A stretch of 64,000 bases of DNA from positions 42,531,842 to 42,595,841 of the forward strand of contig CM068587.1 of NCBI GenBank assembly GCA_035048485.1. The letters run 5' to 3'. The stretch is from Pteria penguin. Lineage: Eukaryota; Mollusca; Bivalvia; Pterioida; Pteriidae. Position 1 is the first letter of the stretch. Each line of letters begins with the position of its first letter. A model generated the notes under the pieces. The model was given only the letters and a program-made list of their open reading frames with translations, was not told the DNA's origin and did no database searches. The translations under genes were made by a program, and so were the position numbers. Below are positions 1-11,757 of this stretch, piece after piece.

Positions 1-703
1 TTGAGTTTGAGTAACACTCAAATGAACATGAACAGGAATTCGTTTATCAAAAGTATCAAGGACGTAGTCTGGTAAGCAATTTAGAACTAAAAGTAATCTG
101 CCTAACGGGAGGTAACTTGTAATGTCACAATGATGTAACATTTTTAGTCGTGATAGAAAATACAATAGTAACATTCAATAATTTGTCTATTATGCATGTG
201 TTTGTAAATTATCATGTGATATTTTAAGAGTTATTCTACTGACCAAAACTTGTTAACAACATAGCCGGTTTCGGTTGCTCTAGCAATCGACAACACTGAT
301 ATAGATCTATATGCCGGCATATACGACATGGGAAAAGTAAAATATGAGGGCGTACTTTAAAACCAAAAAAAGCACAAGATAGTCAACTAAAAGCGAAGGC
401 CAGTATATTTAATTATCTTGAAACAATCAAAACTAAATTTAATGAACAAGAGAGGGTTTTTATTTTTAACCCTCAGAGTGCTAATGTATTTGAAAAGGGC
501 TGCAGATTTACGTCATGCAGCAGAGGATATGACATGACATGACATCGTCGCACCTGCTGTATATGCTGTCTGTTGAAAAGTATGGTGTCTTTGAGCCATT
601 ATATCTCCGGACTCGTTCACAGTAGAGGCATGATTTACATATCATTAAAAAGAAGATATTCTAAACTTTTAAATAATACTACTATGTTGTTACTGACATA
701 TTC
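1..703. other. Left flank, no gene seen
   Basis: AT-rich non-coding sequence with no long open frame or recognised repeat, except a short ATGAC triplication near 529..545. It may be intron of the SNX6 gene. Confidence 0.4.
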
Positions 704-3630
704 ATTGTGGGCCGGCACTAGCCGGCCCATCATTTGACATAAGTTTGGGAAAGTCGCATGCGTTTCTGCGGTACAGTAAGACCACACCCCCAGGATTTTA
801 CACCAATGAATAAATTAGGATTTTATTCACTGCGGAGAGAGCATGTGTCACCTCTCTGACCCAGTTTGATAGATACATGTAAATGTAGTACGTTACAGCA
901 GAGAAGTATTAAATTTGTTGGAATATTTTCTGGGGATGGGTGTTACCTAGCAATTTTTTATATTTGACGCGCTTTCTTCATAACCAAATTATTATTCGGT
1001 TGCCTTAGGGACTTTTGGTTAATATCCAATCGGAACATCATCGCCATTTTTTACAAAAATATATCTTTTTTTGCGTACGGAAATGGTCGAGTTGTAATAT
1101 TACGACTGAATAATAGTGTGATGTAAGTCCTACTAAAACTTTCAGAATACAGAATGCTGCGCTAAGAAGGACCAATTACAATTGTTTCTTCTGGCAAGAC
1201 GATAAACCTTAATTAGTGTTTATAAATTGAAACTTGAGAATAAAAAGATTACCCACCAGCACGGTCACACCACTACCAAAAGTTTACCAGTGAAGTGTTG
1301 GCTACCTCAGAAAACCTCAAGTTGCTTATAGATTGGTTGTGTTTTGTTGTTAAAAATAAATAGTGGGTTAATTGATTAATTATAGTTTCACGTCACTCCA
1401 CGACTATTTCACGTACATGGTGACGGTATCTACCTGATGCATTGCATAGAAATTTATACCACTGTAACGGACCCTCCCGAAGAAGTGGGGAATCTTTTAC
1501 GTGTCACGCCTACCGTGACACGGGACCTCTGTTTCTACTGTCCAATTTGAAAGACAGATCACCGATGTGCCCACGGCGGAAGTCAAACCCATGACCTTTC
1601 GGTCACCTCGTCCACTGAACCCACCGACTTAAAACATATAGTAGATGATATGGCTAGTAATTTTAAAAGTACATTTCCATACTAGATACAGGCTAATCCG
1701 TACGTCTGATAAACTCGCTATTGCCATGCCTTATGTACTGAACGGGCTAAATGAGCCCAAATATAAACTATTAGCTGAAAAGGAAGTGATACTGGAGATT
1801 TATATGTCTGTGGTCGATCATCATGCATGGTCTTTATATGTCTGCTAATTAACAGTCACATGGCTGCACAATACAAATTTTAAAACGTTATTCTGTTTTT
1901 AAAATTCTTTGCAGTTTTATCAAACATCCCATTCCGGCCCACACTTTGGTGCTTGCACCAAATTGTTTCTTATTGAAGTAGTTATATAAGTAGCACAAAG
2001 ACAGATTTTTCAAGGAAATATATGTACTTGTTTTCCAAATAGCCTCCATCCTCCTAAAAGGGGGGAGGGCTTTAATGTGTTTATATATTTTGATTATATC
2101 GAATCTAAATATGGTTTTAATTTGAAATGTCACTTGAAGTTTATATGTATACAAATCAATTCCTTTCTTGATCATGAAAAGGAAATATTTCATTCAATAT
2201 ATATTACAGACAAATGAGGTTACACACAAATGAGCAAAATGGGGGGAGGGTGTAATATCTATCAAATTTCTTTGTAAACTGCTCCATTATCTATTGTAAT
2301 TTTATGATGTTTTGACTTATAACAGACCAGACATTACAGTGTAATATCACAGTGATGCAGATTTCAGAAATTATCAAATAAGTGTGCTTCTTGTGAAATT
2401 GTCATCATTTTAGTAGGTTTGTTTAATTACTATAGCCACTATGAAAGGCTTCGTAAGTTGTCAGAGCTTTCCTTAATCCTTGTTATTTTTAAAATCAATC
2501 TGTATAAATTCATAAGTTTATCTACCAAAATAAAAAAACCCAAACTATTCTGTGTCATATTTGTGAAAAAAAACATATAAACTGCTCTAAAATGACACTT
2601 CTCTATATCAAAATAGGCATGACACAAGTGTTAATTTGCATTGATTCTACTACAATAATTTGCTCCATAACATGATACGTTTTTGTTATTATCTAATCTA
2701 CCTCTATCTGTTCTTATAGAATATGCATGAAATAGCCAGTTGTAGATTTTAATTCTTCTTACTAGTTCGCCAGACTACCCCCTTAATTCTGGACTAGTTT
2801 CATTCTTACAATTAACAGCACAAATTCAAAATGACTCTTGAATAATTATTGAATTATTTTAATCGATTTTCTTTTAATGAAACAAAATTGAAGTGGGAAT
2901 AGTTATACGAAGCTTGCATTCAAGTCTGCATCCCAAGATGAACCATTAGCACAAGTTTGGGAATTTTCACACACTGTTTAGTCGAGGTAACTTGGCATAT
3001 TGGCAAGTCAGAAGTCTTTTATTTTTACTAGTTTGTCGCAAACTGAGGTACTCCCAACAGGTTTACCAAATCACTCAAGTGGAAAAACTGTCATATGAAG
3101 CAATCAAACCAGTTACTCTAGTGTGCATCTATGTAGATCTTCACATACCAGAAGTATCAAATGTTCATGAATATTTGCAAATCTAATGCACATAATCATG
3201 GACCTATTTCACCGAGTGTAGGAATACATGAGCAAAGGTGTGAATCCAAAGATTCCAATATGGCAGTGCCCATGACCTGGGTCCATAACAGTGTAACACT
3301 TTGTGTTACAAAAATGTAAAATATAGTGCGTCAAACATTCTAAAATTGTAAGGTAACAACCCTCCCCGTAAATTATATTTCAACAATTTTTTTTTTAAAT
3401 ACTCCTCTGCTGTAACGTAAATCAGCGAAAGTCTTGAAGATACTACACTACCTTACATAAATCTACCAAACTGGGTCAGCGAGGTGACACACGCTTTCTC
3501 TACTGTGAATATAATCCTATTTTTATCATTGGTGTAAAATCCTGGGATGTAGCTTTACTGTACTGCAGACACGCATGCAACTTTCCAAAACTTATAACAA
3601 TAGATGGGTCGGCTAGTGCAGGCCCACAAT
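704..3630. mobile_element. Putative 2.9-kb DNA element with ~200-bp terminal inverted repeats
   Basis: Copies at about 704..914 and 3396..3630 are inverted relative to each other. Both begin at their outer ends with ATTGTGGGCC and share GCACTAGCC, GGATTTTACACCAATGA, GACCCAGTTTG and GTTACAGCAGAG. No transposase is visible in the interior, which contains a SINE at 1368..1628, so it would be non-autonomous. Alternatively these are two independent MITE copies. Confidence 0.45.
1368..1628 (-). mobile_element. tRNA-derived SINE, family B
   Basis: Minus-orientation copy. It has the family-B body GGTAGGCGTGACACGTAAAAG and GGTGACGGTATCTACCTGATGC (read on opposite strands), and a tail like AATCAATTAACCC. 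The tRNA-like head is at the high-coordinate end. It is moderately diverged. Confidence 0.7.
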
Positions 3631-4186
3631 TAAAATTTTATACATAATACTTCATTTACATTCTTTATTATTATTGTGGTAAACTGTATCTAATATCCAT
3701 CATAGTAATGACATGTTTAGAAGGAATAAACCACAGTCAATGTGTGTTCCTTGTTCAGTCACCTCCAACTTGACTAAATAGGAGATGTCTCCCAGTATAG
3801 TTGATGCTCAATAACTTCATCTTTAAGGGTTCATATAAAACAGTTAGAGTAAGCTAGCAATATATGTTGAGCTACAGATAACTGAACTTAAAATCAGCTT
3901 GAGCATTCTTACATTTAATTTATCTAAATTGAACAGTAAATAAAAGTCAATTTATAAAACTTTATCACTCACTTTTGTCTGTGCATATAATAACCTTACC
4001 CCAACTTACGGTAACGCTTTGTTCTCAAGGTCTTCTTTTTAACATTTTTGTACATGATAAATGACAACTTTAGTACAATATTGATACCACATATAGAACC
4101 TAACAAGCAAATTCAGAGAATTGTGGTCCCCCACTTTCAGAGTTCTATTAAGAAGGGTGCAGTGATCTGTGACATTTTGTCATGGT

Positions 4187-4735
4187 TGTGCATGTCTACA
4201 AGTATTTGCAATTAGGGACACACATGCCAAATATGAATGCCCTATGTCTTAAGGTTAAAGAGTTACAATGAAGTAGGTCAAAGGTCACGTTCAAGGTCAC
4301 ATGATAAAAATTTGTACCAACGGACAGGTATTGCAATTAGACACACATGCCAAATATAAAAGCCCTATGTCTTACGGTTAAAAAGTGTTTAAAAAGTTAC
4401 ATTGAAGTAGGTCAAAAGTCAAGGTCACATGATAAAAAATTCTGGTACCAATGGAAAAGTATTGCCATTAGGGACACACAAGCTATATACGAAAGCCCCA
4501 AGTCTTATGGTTAGAAAGTAACACTGACAGTCAAAGGTCACAGTCAAGGTCACATAATAAAAAATTTTGATACCAACGAAAAGGTATTGCAATCAGGTAC
4601 ACACATGCCAAATATGAAGGCCCTAAAAAGTTATGACTAAGTTGAAGTTTTTGTGACAGACGGATCAATGGACAGACAGACGAACAGACAAATGAGATTT
4701 AATGTCCCCACGCTTTCGCAAAAAGCAGAGGACAA
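4187..4735 (+). repeat. ~125-bp tandem repeats ending in a hairpin (AGGTCA-rich element)
   Basis: About four units share TTGCAATTAGGGACACACA, CATGCCAAATATGAA, GCCCTATGTCTTAAGG and AAGGTCACATGATAAAAA. The array is followed by a short GACAGACAGACGAACAGAC run and the imperfect stem GTCCCCACGCTTTCGC...GCAGAGGAC. The plan of core repeats, then simple repeat, then a terminal hairpin resembles the pearl/Helentron-derived elements of bivalves. Confidence 0.6.
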
Positions 4736-4930
4736 AAACTCTATGTACAAAATATTAACCTTTGTATATTAATGTACCGTACTGTAAATTTATACCAAAT
4801 AGAACCTAAAAACTCTATGTACGTAATATTTACCTTTGAACATGTATTTAATTTAAATTTATATTAAATAGAACCTAAAAATTAAAATCTTTTTGTACAC
4901 AATATCTACCTTGGTATGTACTGTAAATTT
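4725..4930. repeat. ~65-bp tandem duplication overlapping the SNX6 exon 3 donor
   Basis: Three degenerate copies share AAATAGAACCTAAAAACTCT, ATGTACGTAATATTTACCTT and ACTGTAAATTTA. The last copy contains the 3' end of SNX6 exon 3 and its donor; the other two lie in the following intron. Confidence 0.55.
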
Positions 4931-5011
4931 AACCTTGTCTCTTTCACTTAGAGCATCAGAGATATCCACCAACAAAGAAGTATCTGTCAGGTCAACAGTA
5001 TCTGATCTATG
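4910..5011 (-). CDS. SNX6: SNX6 exon 3 (start of PX domain)
   Basis: Acceptor tatttgtag and donor ACCAAG|gtagat flank 102 nt (34 codons, phase 0). It holds LVDISDALSERDK and then VKFTVHTK, a signature of SNX5/SNX6. An internal GT after ERDK (AAG|gttaaa, position 4933) could act as an alternative donor, but reading through it keeps the conserved VKFTVHTK, so the longer exon is preferred. Confidence 0.9.
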
Positions 5012-7653
5012 CTACAAATATAAATACAATACATACAGTACAATCCAGGTGTTTTGGAGAAAATGCACTTAACTGTGGGAAAAACACCACAAAACCACAG
5101 CAGGAATCCAAGTGGAAATATACCTGTGCTCATTCACACCTTTTAAAAATACATAGTATATTGTGTAATTCTCGATTATCCAGAGGATGGTCATGTTGGT
5201 AAGCGGTACTATCTGCCTGACAGCTACACATGTAGCTATCAGGCAATCACAGTGATGATGTACTGCTGCTATGATAGTAATGAATACTTCATTTCTGGGA
5301 TCAAGGACCTAAACTCCTTGCTTGGGTGTAATTCAGTTTTGAAAAACATTTAATGTGAGATTAAAGATAAGACAATGCACATGAATGACCAGACATAGGA
5401 AGACAAAAAATAATTGCAGTGTTTGACCATTACGCAGTGGGGGACAACCCCCTAACTTCAACAAACCCCCTTCACACTTGTTTATATTTTAATTTGTTTC
5501 GTGTTGACAGTCATTACATTTACTAAACATATACTATTTCCTGCCATGTGGAAAGTATTGCTTAACAGCATGATTCCTGTGTAGATAAGCATGGCTACAT
5601 GCACAACTGTCATGCCAATACCAGTAGCCTCCACAGTGCTTGTTTCTCTTTCAATTGGTTTGTTGTTTTATGTCACTTAAAAATTATTTCACTAAGGTGA
5701 CAATGGGATCATCCTGGTGTATTGTATAGAAGTTTTTACCTATGTAATATGCAATGTTCCCATCCTAAACAGTCAAGAATCTATTATGTGTACTTCACTA
5801 CATATACTATGCTGTCAGCCTATTCTGCACCCCTAAACACACTTGCCAAAGTTAACTCGGTTAAAAAAAAAGATCCAGCAAAATACATGTAACATTCAAC
5901 ACTTTTAGACTGCATGATCTTTACTCTGTACGGTAATACTATTTTAATTTGTTATCCAGTTGTATAAATAAGAAAAAACATAGCTAATGTCAACTTACCC
6001 ATGTGTCACCTGAATGCCAATTATGTTGGCTAATTCAACGCTATCAAGGTTACAGTGTACCGTATTCACTCGTGTATAATACGCACTTTTTTCATTAAAT
6101 CTGACTTCGATTTTCCAGGTGCGTATTATACACGAGATCTAAAACAAGAACCTTTTTTCCAGATGTAAGAATTCATATTTCCGATAATGCCGTAAATGTC
6201 CGCTGACAACGATTGGAACACGACAATTAGACTTTGCGAACCCTTACTTGACCACTGAAATGGATTTTAGACACTTTGCGAACCCTTACTTGACCACTGA
6301 AATGGATTTTAGACACTTAATAAAGAGATTATCATTACAGTTTTACCTCCTTGTGTTGAACACTTTACAATATGCGCTGAATGAAGATGTTTTTACATAT
6401 GAGACTAGTGTCAATGCAATCCATTTATCTTATCATCGTGGATCAAGGTGAAATGGCTTCACGGTCAAACAATCAGCCAGTACCGTACACCCCGCTGTGA
6501 TAATTGGTTGTTTGCATTTCTTTACCTTTACTGCTGTGTTAATCAATTTATTTTGCACAAACATTGACACTTCGAGACAACGAGTGTAAAATATATAGAA
6601 AATGACGGCTTTGCTTCATTATCGATATTTTATCAAGAATACTTATTACAGTGGCTTATTGTTACATCTTTAGTTTACTTTCTACCAACACGATGTTTGG
6701 ATCAAAAATTAATTTTATTATGGCAGTTGGGTTTATCCCATTCATTGAATATCCTAAGGTTCAGGCGCGTAACCAATCTTGTTTTCCGTAAAATAAAATC
6801 TGTAATACAGAGAATTTTTCCAGGAAAACTTATGGTTCTTGATTACTTGCTTATGCGGCAATTTCACCTGCGTATAAAACACGAGATGTAGACTTTTTCT
6901 CCAATTATTTTCCAGAAGTTGGGGGTGTGTATTATACTCGGATGCGTACTTATACACGAGTGAATACGGTATATAAAAATGAGCAGATTATAATTTTGGA
7001 CAAAATTGACGTGAAGTGGATATCTACGAAAAATTGAATTATACTACAGTTGGCTCAGGGCCAACTGAACTAACAATATTGTTTTTGTGTACTGTAAACT
7101 AAATGATAATGCTCGATCTACTGCTTTTCTTGTTCATTAGGCCTTCTTACCTAAGGCTAAGTCTTTTTCTTTAATCACAACTGGAGATAAAACAGAACCG
7201 GCCTCAAAAACGTGCATCAAAGTTTACACTGAAGTGATTACAATGTAACAACAATTTGCCGATAAGCAGAATAGGCCGACACAGCAGTACCTAGCTACCT
7301 AAAAAAGGGCCGGCCTTAAATAATCATATGATCAGCTACGAAACTATGTCACCTGGTACTCAGCCAAGCAAATACATGTCTCCGTGTCCGAAGATATAAA
7401 TCATTATAAGTAACAAAGTCAAGTCTTTCTCCGAAGTTTATTGTAACACCAGGCCAAGTGACGGACAAATCACCGATACATTGGTCTTACCTTGTTGTCT
7501 TGATCACCCGCCAAGAGGTCGGGGCTGTCATCTAATCCATCCTGAAATTCATAATTAGAAAGCATCACCCAGTATTAAGTGAAAGGGTTACATTAATTTG
7601 TTAAAACAGAATCATAGACAATATTTTCAGTCGAGAAATACACCCACCATCAT
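4910..7653 (-). CDS. SNX6: Sorting nexin SNX5/SNX6-like, 5' end (partial gene, 3 exons)
   Basis: Minus-strand spliced gene whose 3' part lies beyond the left edge. Coding exons 7648..7653, 7491..7541 and 4910..5011 all join in phase 0 and give 53 codons. The start reads MMDGLDDSPDLL, close to the MMEGLDDGPDFL start of vertebrate SNX6. Exon 3 ends with VDISDALSERDK followed by VKFTVHTK, the conserved beginning of the SNX5/SNX6 PX domain. SNX5/6 proteins pair a PX domain with a C-terminal BAR domain, dimerise with SNX1/2 as the ESCPE-1/retromer-associated coat, and sort cargo from endosomes. No match to the next part of the PX domain is visible in 1..4909, so that intron is probably longer than 4.9 kb. 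Many invertebrates have one gene for the SNX5/6/32 group, so the symbol marks the group, not a certain paralogue. The SNX assignment is strong; the exon-1 join (donor gtgggt) is less certain. Confidence 0.85.
5012..6057. other. SNX6 intron 2, unique part
   Basis: AT-rich intronic sequence with no second gene or clear repeat. A partly palindromic CTGACAGCTACACATGTAGC at about 5217..5236 is the only structure noted. Confidence 0.4.
6060..6969. mobile_element. DNA transposon remnant with TIRs and TA target duplication
   Basis: The element starts CCGTATTCACTCGTGTATAA and ends with its complement TTATACACGAGTGAATACGG. It is flanked by TA at 6058..6059 and 6970..6971, as in Tc1/mariner/pogo transposons. 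Subterminal copies of CGTATTATACACGAGAT and CGTATAAAACACGAGATGTA add inner inverted repeats. A 42-bp stretch is duplicated near 6232..6315 (TTTGCGAACCCTTACTTGAC). No transposase frame is intact, so it is non-autonomous. It lies in SNX6 intron 2. Confidence 0.7.
7491..7541 (-). CDS. SNX6: SNX6 exon 2
   Basis: Acceptor gaatttcag and donor AAG|gtaaga flank 51 nt in phase 0. The product is DGLDDSPDLLAGDQDNK, the acidic N-terminal segment before the PX domain. Confidence 0.85.
7648..7653 (-). CDS. SNX6: SNX6 exon 1, coding part (Met-Met)
   Basis: The minus strand reads ATGATG followed by donor gtgggt. Two Met codons joined to exon 2 give MMDGLDD, like the MMEGLDD start of vertebrate SNX6. The donor is not a perfect consensus. 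The 5' UTR extends to higher coordinates, and a GTCACGTGAC palindrome lies 11 bp upstream. Confidence 0.7.
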
Positions 7654-7663
7654 GGCTGCACTT

Positions 7664-7673
7664 GTCACGTGAC
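7664..7673. promoter_or_regulatory. CLEAR-type palindromic E-box at the SNX6 5' end
   Basis: The palindrome GTCACGTGAC lies 11 bp upstream of the proposed ATG. It matches the published CLEAR consensus bound by TFEB/MITF-family factors, and its core CACGTG also fits USF and Myc/Max. Use in this organism is inference; it could lie in the promoter or the first bases of the 5' UTR. Confidence 0.4.
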
Positions 7674-9684
7674 GTACACTTTACACATCAGACCACAGAC
7701 AACTCAACCTTAATTTGCCCTCTTCAATATAATCAAAATGCGTATTGGACATAAACTAGGAATTTTGACGGAATATTATTTAATCTGTGAATATTGTGTC
7801 TTTGTATTACTGAAAGAATTGTTACATCGATAAAGTAAATATACAACATTTGTCTAATCGCCGGTAGGTCGAGAATTTCCAGAAAAGTTATTAATATTAG
7901 TTACTATAAGGTGCAATTAGTTTTCCATATACACACACACACATATATATATATATATATTGATATTGATATATATATATATTGTTTGAATTTAATTAGT
8001 CCCTCCGTCCGCAAAAAGAAAAAAGATGATCCAATAACTAAGACAGAGACATATATATGTCTCTGACTAAGAGTTGTAATATTGATACTTGTCAACAGAT
8101 AGTCCAAAACTAAAATTTCAATCAAAAAGATATACCTGGCAAATATAGCCACTAAATAGCATGGGATTTTTCATCCCGAGCAAGACTTGGGGTAGCCAAA
8201 ACGCTTACATGACTCCAGTCAGGGTCAGTTAGTACATTGATCATTGTCGGAAAGTTGGCAAAAATTCACGATCACGAACATTCCAATCCCTCTACAGTTA
8301 TTCAACAAGAAAAGGATGGAACTCCCCTTTCCTAAAACTGCTAAATCTTACACCCTGTAAAAGGAATAATAATTTAAGTATTACAGAACATTTACCATTG
8401 CTTTCAGAACTTTGGGTAGAGGGACACATAACATACCACTTTCAGGGCAATACAATAATAAACTCTACATGCTATATTGAGACATGCTGGAAATGTTTGA
8501 TGTTTCTTGGATTTTATTCAAGATTAACATACATGTGCATCGATCCATCTCAACTTTTTGTGGATAAAATACGCTTGCAAGCTCGATTGACTAGAGCGTG
8601 CCATAGTATTAACTCGACCTATCTTGGCCTTGACACGGAGTATGACCAGTCTTGGTCTTAACACTGCGCATTGACAGGGATACTGATACACTCGAATTGT
8701 CTTCGTCTCAACTGGCAGTTTGCCTGTTACAGCTCTACCCTTCACGTACCTCTTACCATGTAAATTGAGTGTTATCTTAATGACAAGATGATGGATAAGA
8801 CAAACTCCGTAGTCCAAAAATCAGCTATCCGAACGGCATAAACAATCAGCGAAAAAAAAAAACAAAACAAATATCAGGAGTAAGCATCTTCTGCGTGCCA
8901 GAGACACCCGTCACATATACACAATAGAATTTGTCGAATTCGATGTTCTAAATGATCGAAATAGGTCTTGATCACGATTATGATTCAACCCTCGGGATAA
9001 CGAGATGTCACATTGTAGAAGAACCTCCTGTCGACCACAGAACTTCTTCGGTTATGATCTTTGTCTAACACTTACATACATATGCATGTATTCATGGCAG
9101 AGTAGGTTATCTGAAAGTCGCTTTGCCCTCAAAACAAAGCCACTGTAATTTTAAAGTAATTTTAAAACTTCTCTGCATGGCAGAACGTATTACATGAGAT
9201 ATAAATCCACGGTAATTAAGCAGACTATGATGGGTGATTGCTGCTCATAAAAGGGAAAATTCATAATGCTGAAATTTAAATTGTCACTTCATCATAGATT
9301 AAGATGGTCGGGTGTCCACCGGTGCAGTAAGATATTTATGATAGCTAATATATGAAGTGGTTTCCTTGATGTCCAGTTCACTCGGATGGATGATATTAAA
9401 GTGTTCCTTGAGTGCAGGATTATTAACTGTATAAAATTATCTTTGTCTCTGAATGTTAAGTTGAACAGAAGGGTTATTCCCTTCTTCCTTTCAGCTACCA
9501 AATGAATAATGTTCCAAGACAGGATATAATATACATTTTTGTATTTTCAGACTCTATGTGAAGTCGCTTTGAGAGAGTGGCTATTGCATGTAAAACAAAA
9601 TTCATATTATAATTATAGACTTCGTCTACTACATGTACCAATAAATATAACCAATAAGGAATACTGCGATGATATGCGCCGTGT
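7674..9684. other. Intergenic region upstream of SNX6
   Basis: Non-coding, with AC/AT microsatellites at about 7929..7982 and no recognisable exon. It includes whatever promoter SNX6 uses. Confidence 0.4.
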
Positions 9685-9985
9685 TGACCTGGACCCGATG
9701 ACAGAATTATAAGCTCGAAATGGACCCGAAGACAGATTTGTAAGCTCATACCATCTTAATTGTGACCCGAAGACAGCCTTGAATGCTTGAACTGTCTCTA
9801 TCTTGACCCGAAAACAGACTTGTAAGCTTGAGTTGTCTTGATCTGGACCCAAAGATAGAATTATTAGTTCCAGTTGTCTTGGTCTGGACCCGAAGACAGA
9901 CTTGTAAGCTTGAGTTGTCTTGATCTTGATTTGCAAGTTTATCCGTTTAAGTATTGACACGGAGACCGACTTGTAAGACAGTGCT
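9685..9985. repeat. 41-bp minisatellite
   Basis: About seven units spaced 40-41 bp share GACCCGAAGACAGACTTGTAA and GCTTGAGTTGTCTTGATCT. The open frames over it are a by-product of the repeat. Confidence 0.75.
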
Positions 9986-9989
9986 GTCA

Positions 9990-11560
9990 TGAAAATGTCA
10001 TGGAGACTGACTTTGCGGATCAGTAGCTATTGATTATCAAGGCACCTTGCGCTTCACACAAAGCTTCATTCAAGTTTACATTTATGTTCTAGCGTTCACC
10101 TTATATTACGCATGAACTCAATCACCAATTTTACAAATAACATGGCTTAAAATCCTCAAAACCTCTAAATTACCTTCACAGTGTAAGGAACTTTGTGATT
10201 CCATCACACATTGGAGGGACTAATACTTTAATTCAAATGCAAGTTGAGAAGGGAAACGAGATTTTACATATGTGACCGTAAAAGTTGAAAACAATTATTA
10301 TTTTAAACTTACCCATCAATGTTAAAAATTATAAATGTTAATGATTAACTCGTTTAGAAAGTCTCATATCTGTTTTGGCAATAAGCAAAATCATTGAAAG
10401 ATGTTTGCATTTAGATAAGTTGATATCAGATTAACACACTTTTGTTGACAAAAAAATATATAAAAGGATGGATAAAAATCAGTGGTAGACAAAGGCATCA
10501 ATTACCAGTATAACGAAAGCCTAATAACCGATGGAAGGAAGTACACCTTGTAATTTGTTATCATGAATACAAGGAGATACATCCGATGTCTAATGTTTTC
10601 ATTTTCCGCTGGAAAATCCAAGTAGATGTTTCATATACATGAACAATAAATATTACATACCATCAGTAAGGTTTTAATGATTGGTAATCTAGTTCTATCA
10701 CATATTACAATAAATGCACCTATGTGTATATAACTGAATATTGTTGAAACTGATTACTAAAGAAGTTATAATCAATCTTTGAATTAGTCTTCATCATTTG
10801 CAATATTTCGTAGGACAATGCCCTCTCCCGTCATATACAAGGACTAAAGAAATGTTACTATATGCAGAATGAGCAAAAAGGCGCAGTAGACAGGAACAAG
10901 GTATACACGTTGTTTTGACAGATCATATGAACGTTACATATGAATTTTTACATCCATCTATGACCACCGAAAATAGATGTTTGAGGTCACCTTTGATTTG
11001 CATCGTATTTTATCACAACAGTTAGGTTACAAGTAGCATCTCATGGTTTTGATATATTAATTTAACATTATGGCATCTACGGCGCTATGTACATAACATC
11101 TTTGGATAAATTAAGACAAATATTTTCGAAAACCATAGGGCATTTGCTACAGTTTTCAGATCGCCAGAGAATATGTTAACAGTACCGTGCATGTACCGTG
11201 GACATTGGATTTGGGCGTGTAAAGCCGCGGACACGCGTGGACATTTAGGATCTTTGATTTTAGAAAATATAACTGGACATCACAATATGATTCAATATCT
11301 AATACTGGAACATATAATTCAAACGTGATATGTTTTTGTGGGAAATTAGTATCTTAAGGATCTACAGGCGACACTAATATCCTACATGACGCAGATGTGT
11401 CCAAATGATACCGGTATTTCAGAGGGGGAATGAGAATCATATTTTGCTGGATTTTACTTAAAACCACACTCAATAACTACAACATTCTAGGGCTTATTGA
11501 GTTTTTGTGTGAGCAATGTTATCCCATTGTATTATTAGCATTATTTGAATTTAATACAAA
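9990..11560. other. Intergenic, nothing recognised
   Basis: AT-rich single-copy sequence without open frames of note, splice-flanked exons or tandem repeats. Confidence 0.4.
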
Positions 11561-11567
11561 TAGCTGG

Positions 11568-11757
11568 GGGCCGTTTCACAAAAAAATCATACGTACGAAA
11601 TAATTCCTTAAGTCTTAAGGATTTTTTTTGTACGTACGTAAATATCGCACGTATATGATTCTTTGCATCGTCGGATGCCCCCGGTCTTTTGCTCTACGTT
11701 TAAATGTAGAGCAAAAGACCGGGGGCATCCGACGATGGATTCTTTGTGAAACGGCCC
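11568..11757. mobile_element. 190-bp foldback MITE with a perfect 32-bp internal hairpin
   Basis: Outer inverted repeats GGGCCGTTTCACAAA (11568..11582) and TTTGTGAAACGGCCC (11743..11757). Inside, arms at 11666..11697 and 11706..11737 are exact complements around an 8-nt loop GTTTAAAT. A second small palindromic zone (CGTACG...CCTTAAGTCTTAAGG...GTACGTACG) lies at about 11591..11640. No coding capacity. Confidence 0.75.

Noticed and set aside
4910..4933. Ending SNX6 exon 3 at the earlier GT (after ERDK)
   Set aside because: Reading on gives VKFTVHTK, conserved in SNX5/6, then a good donor, so the longer exon fits better.
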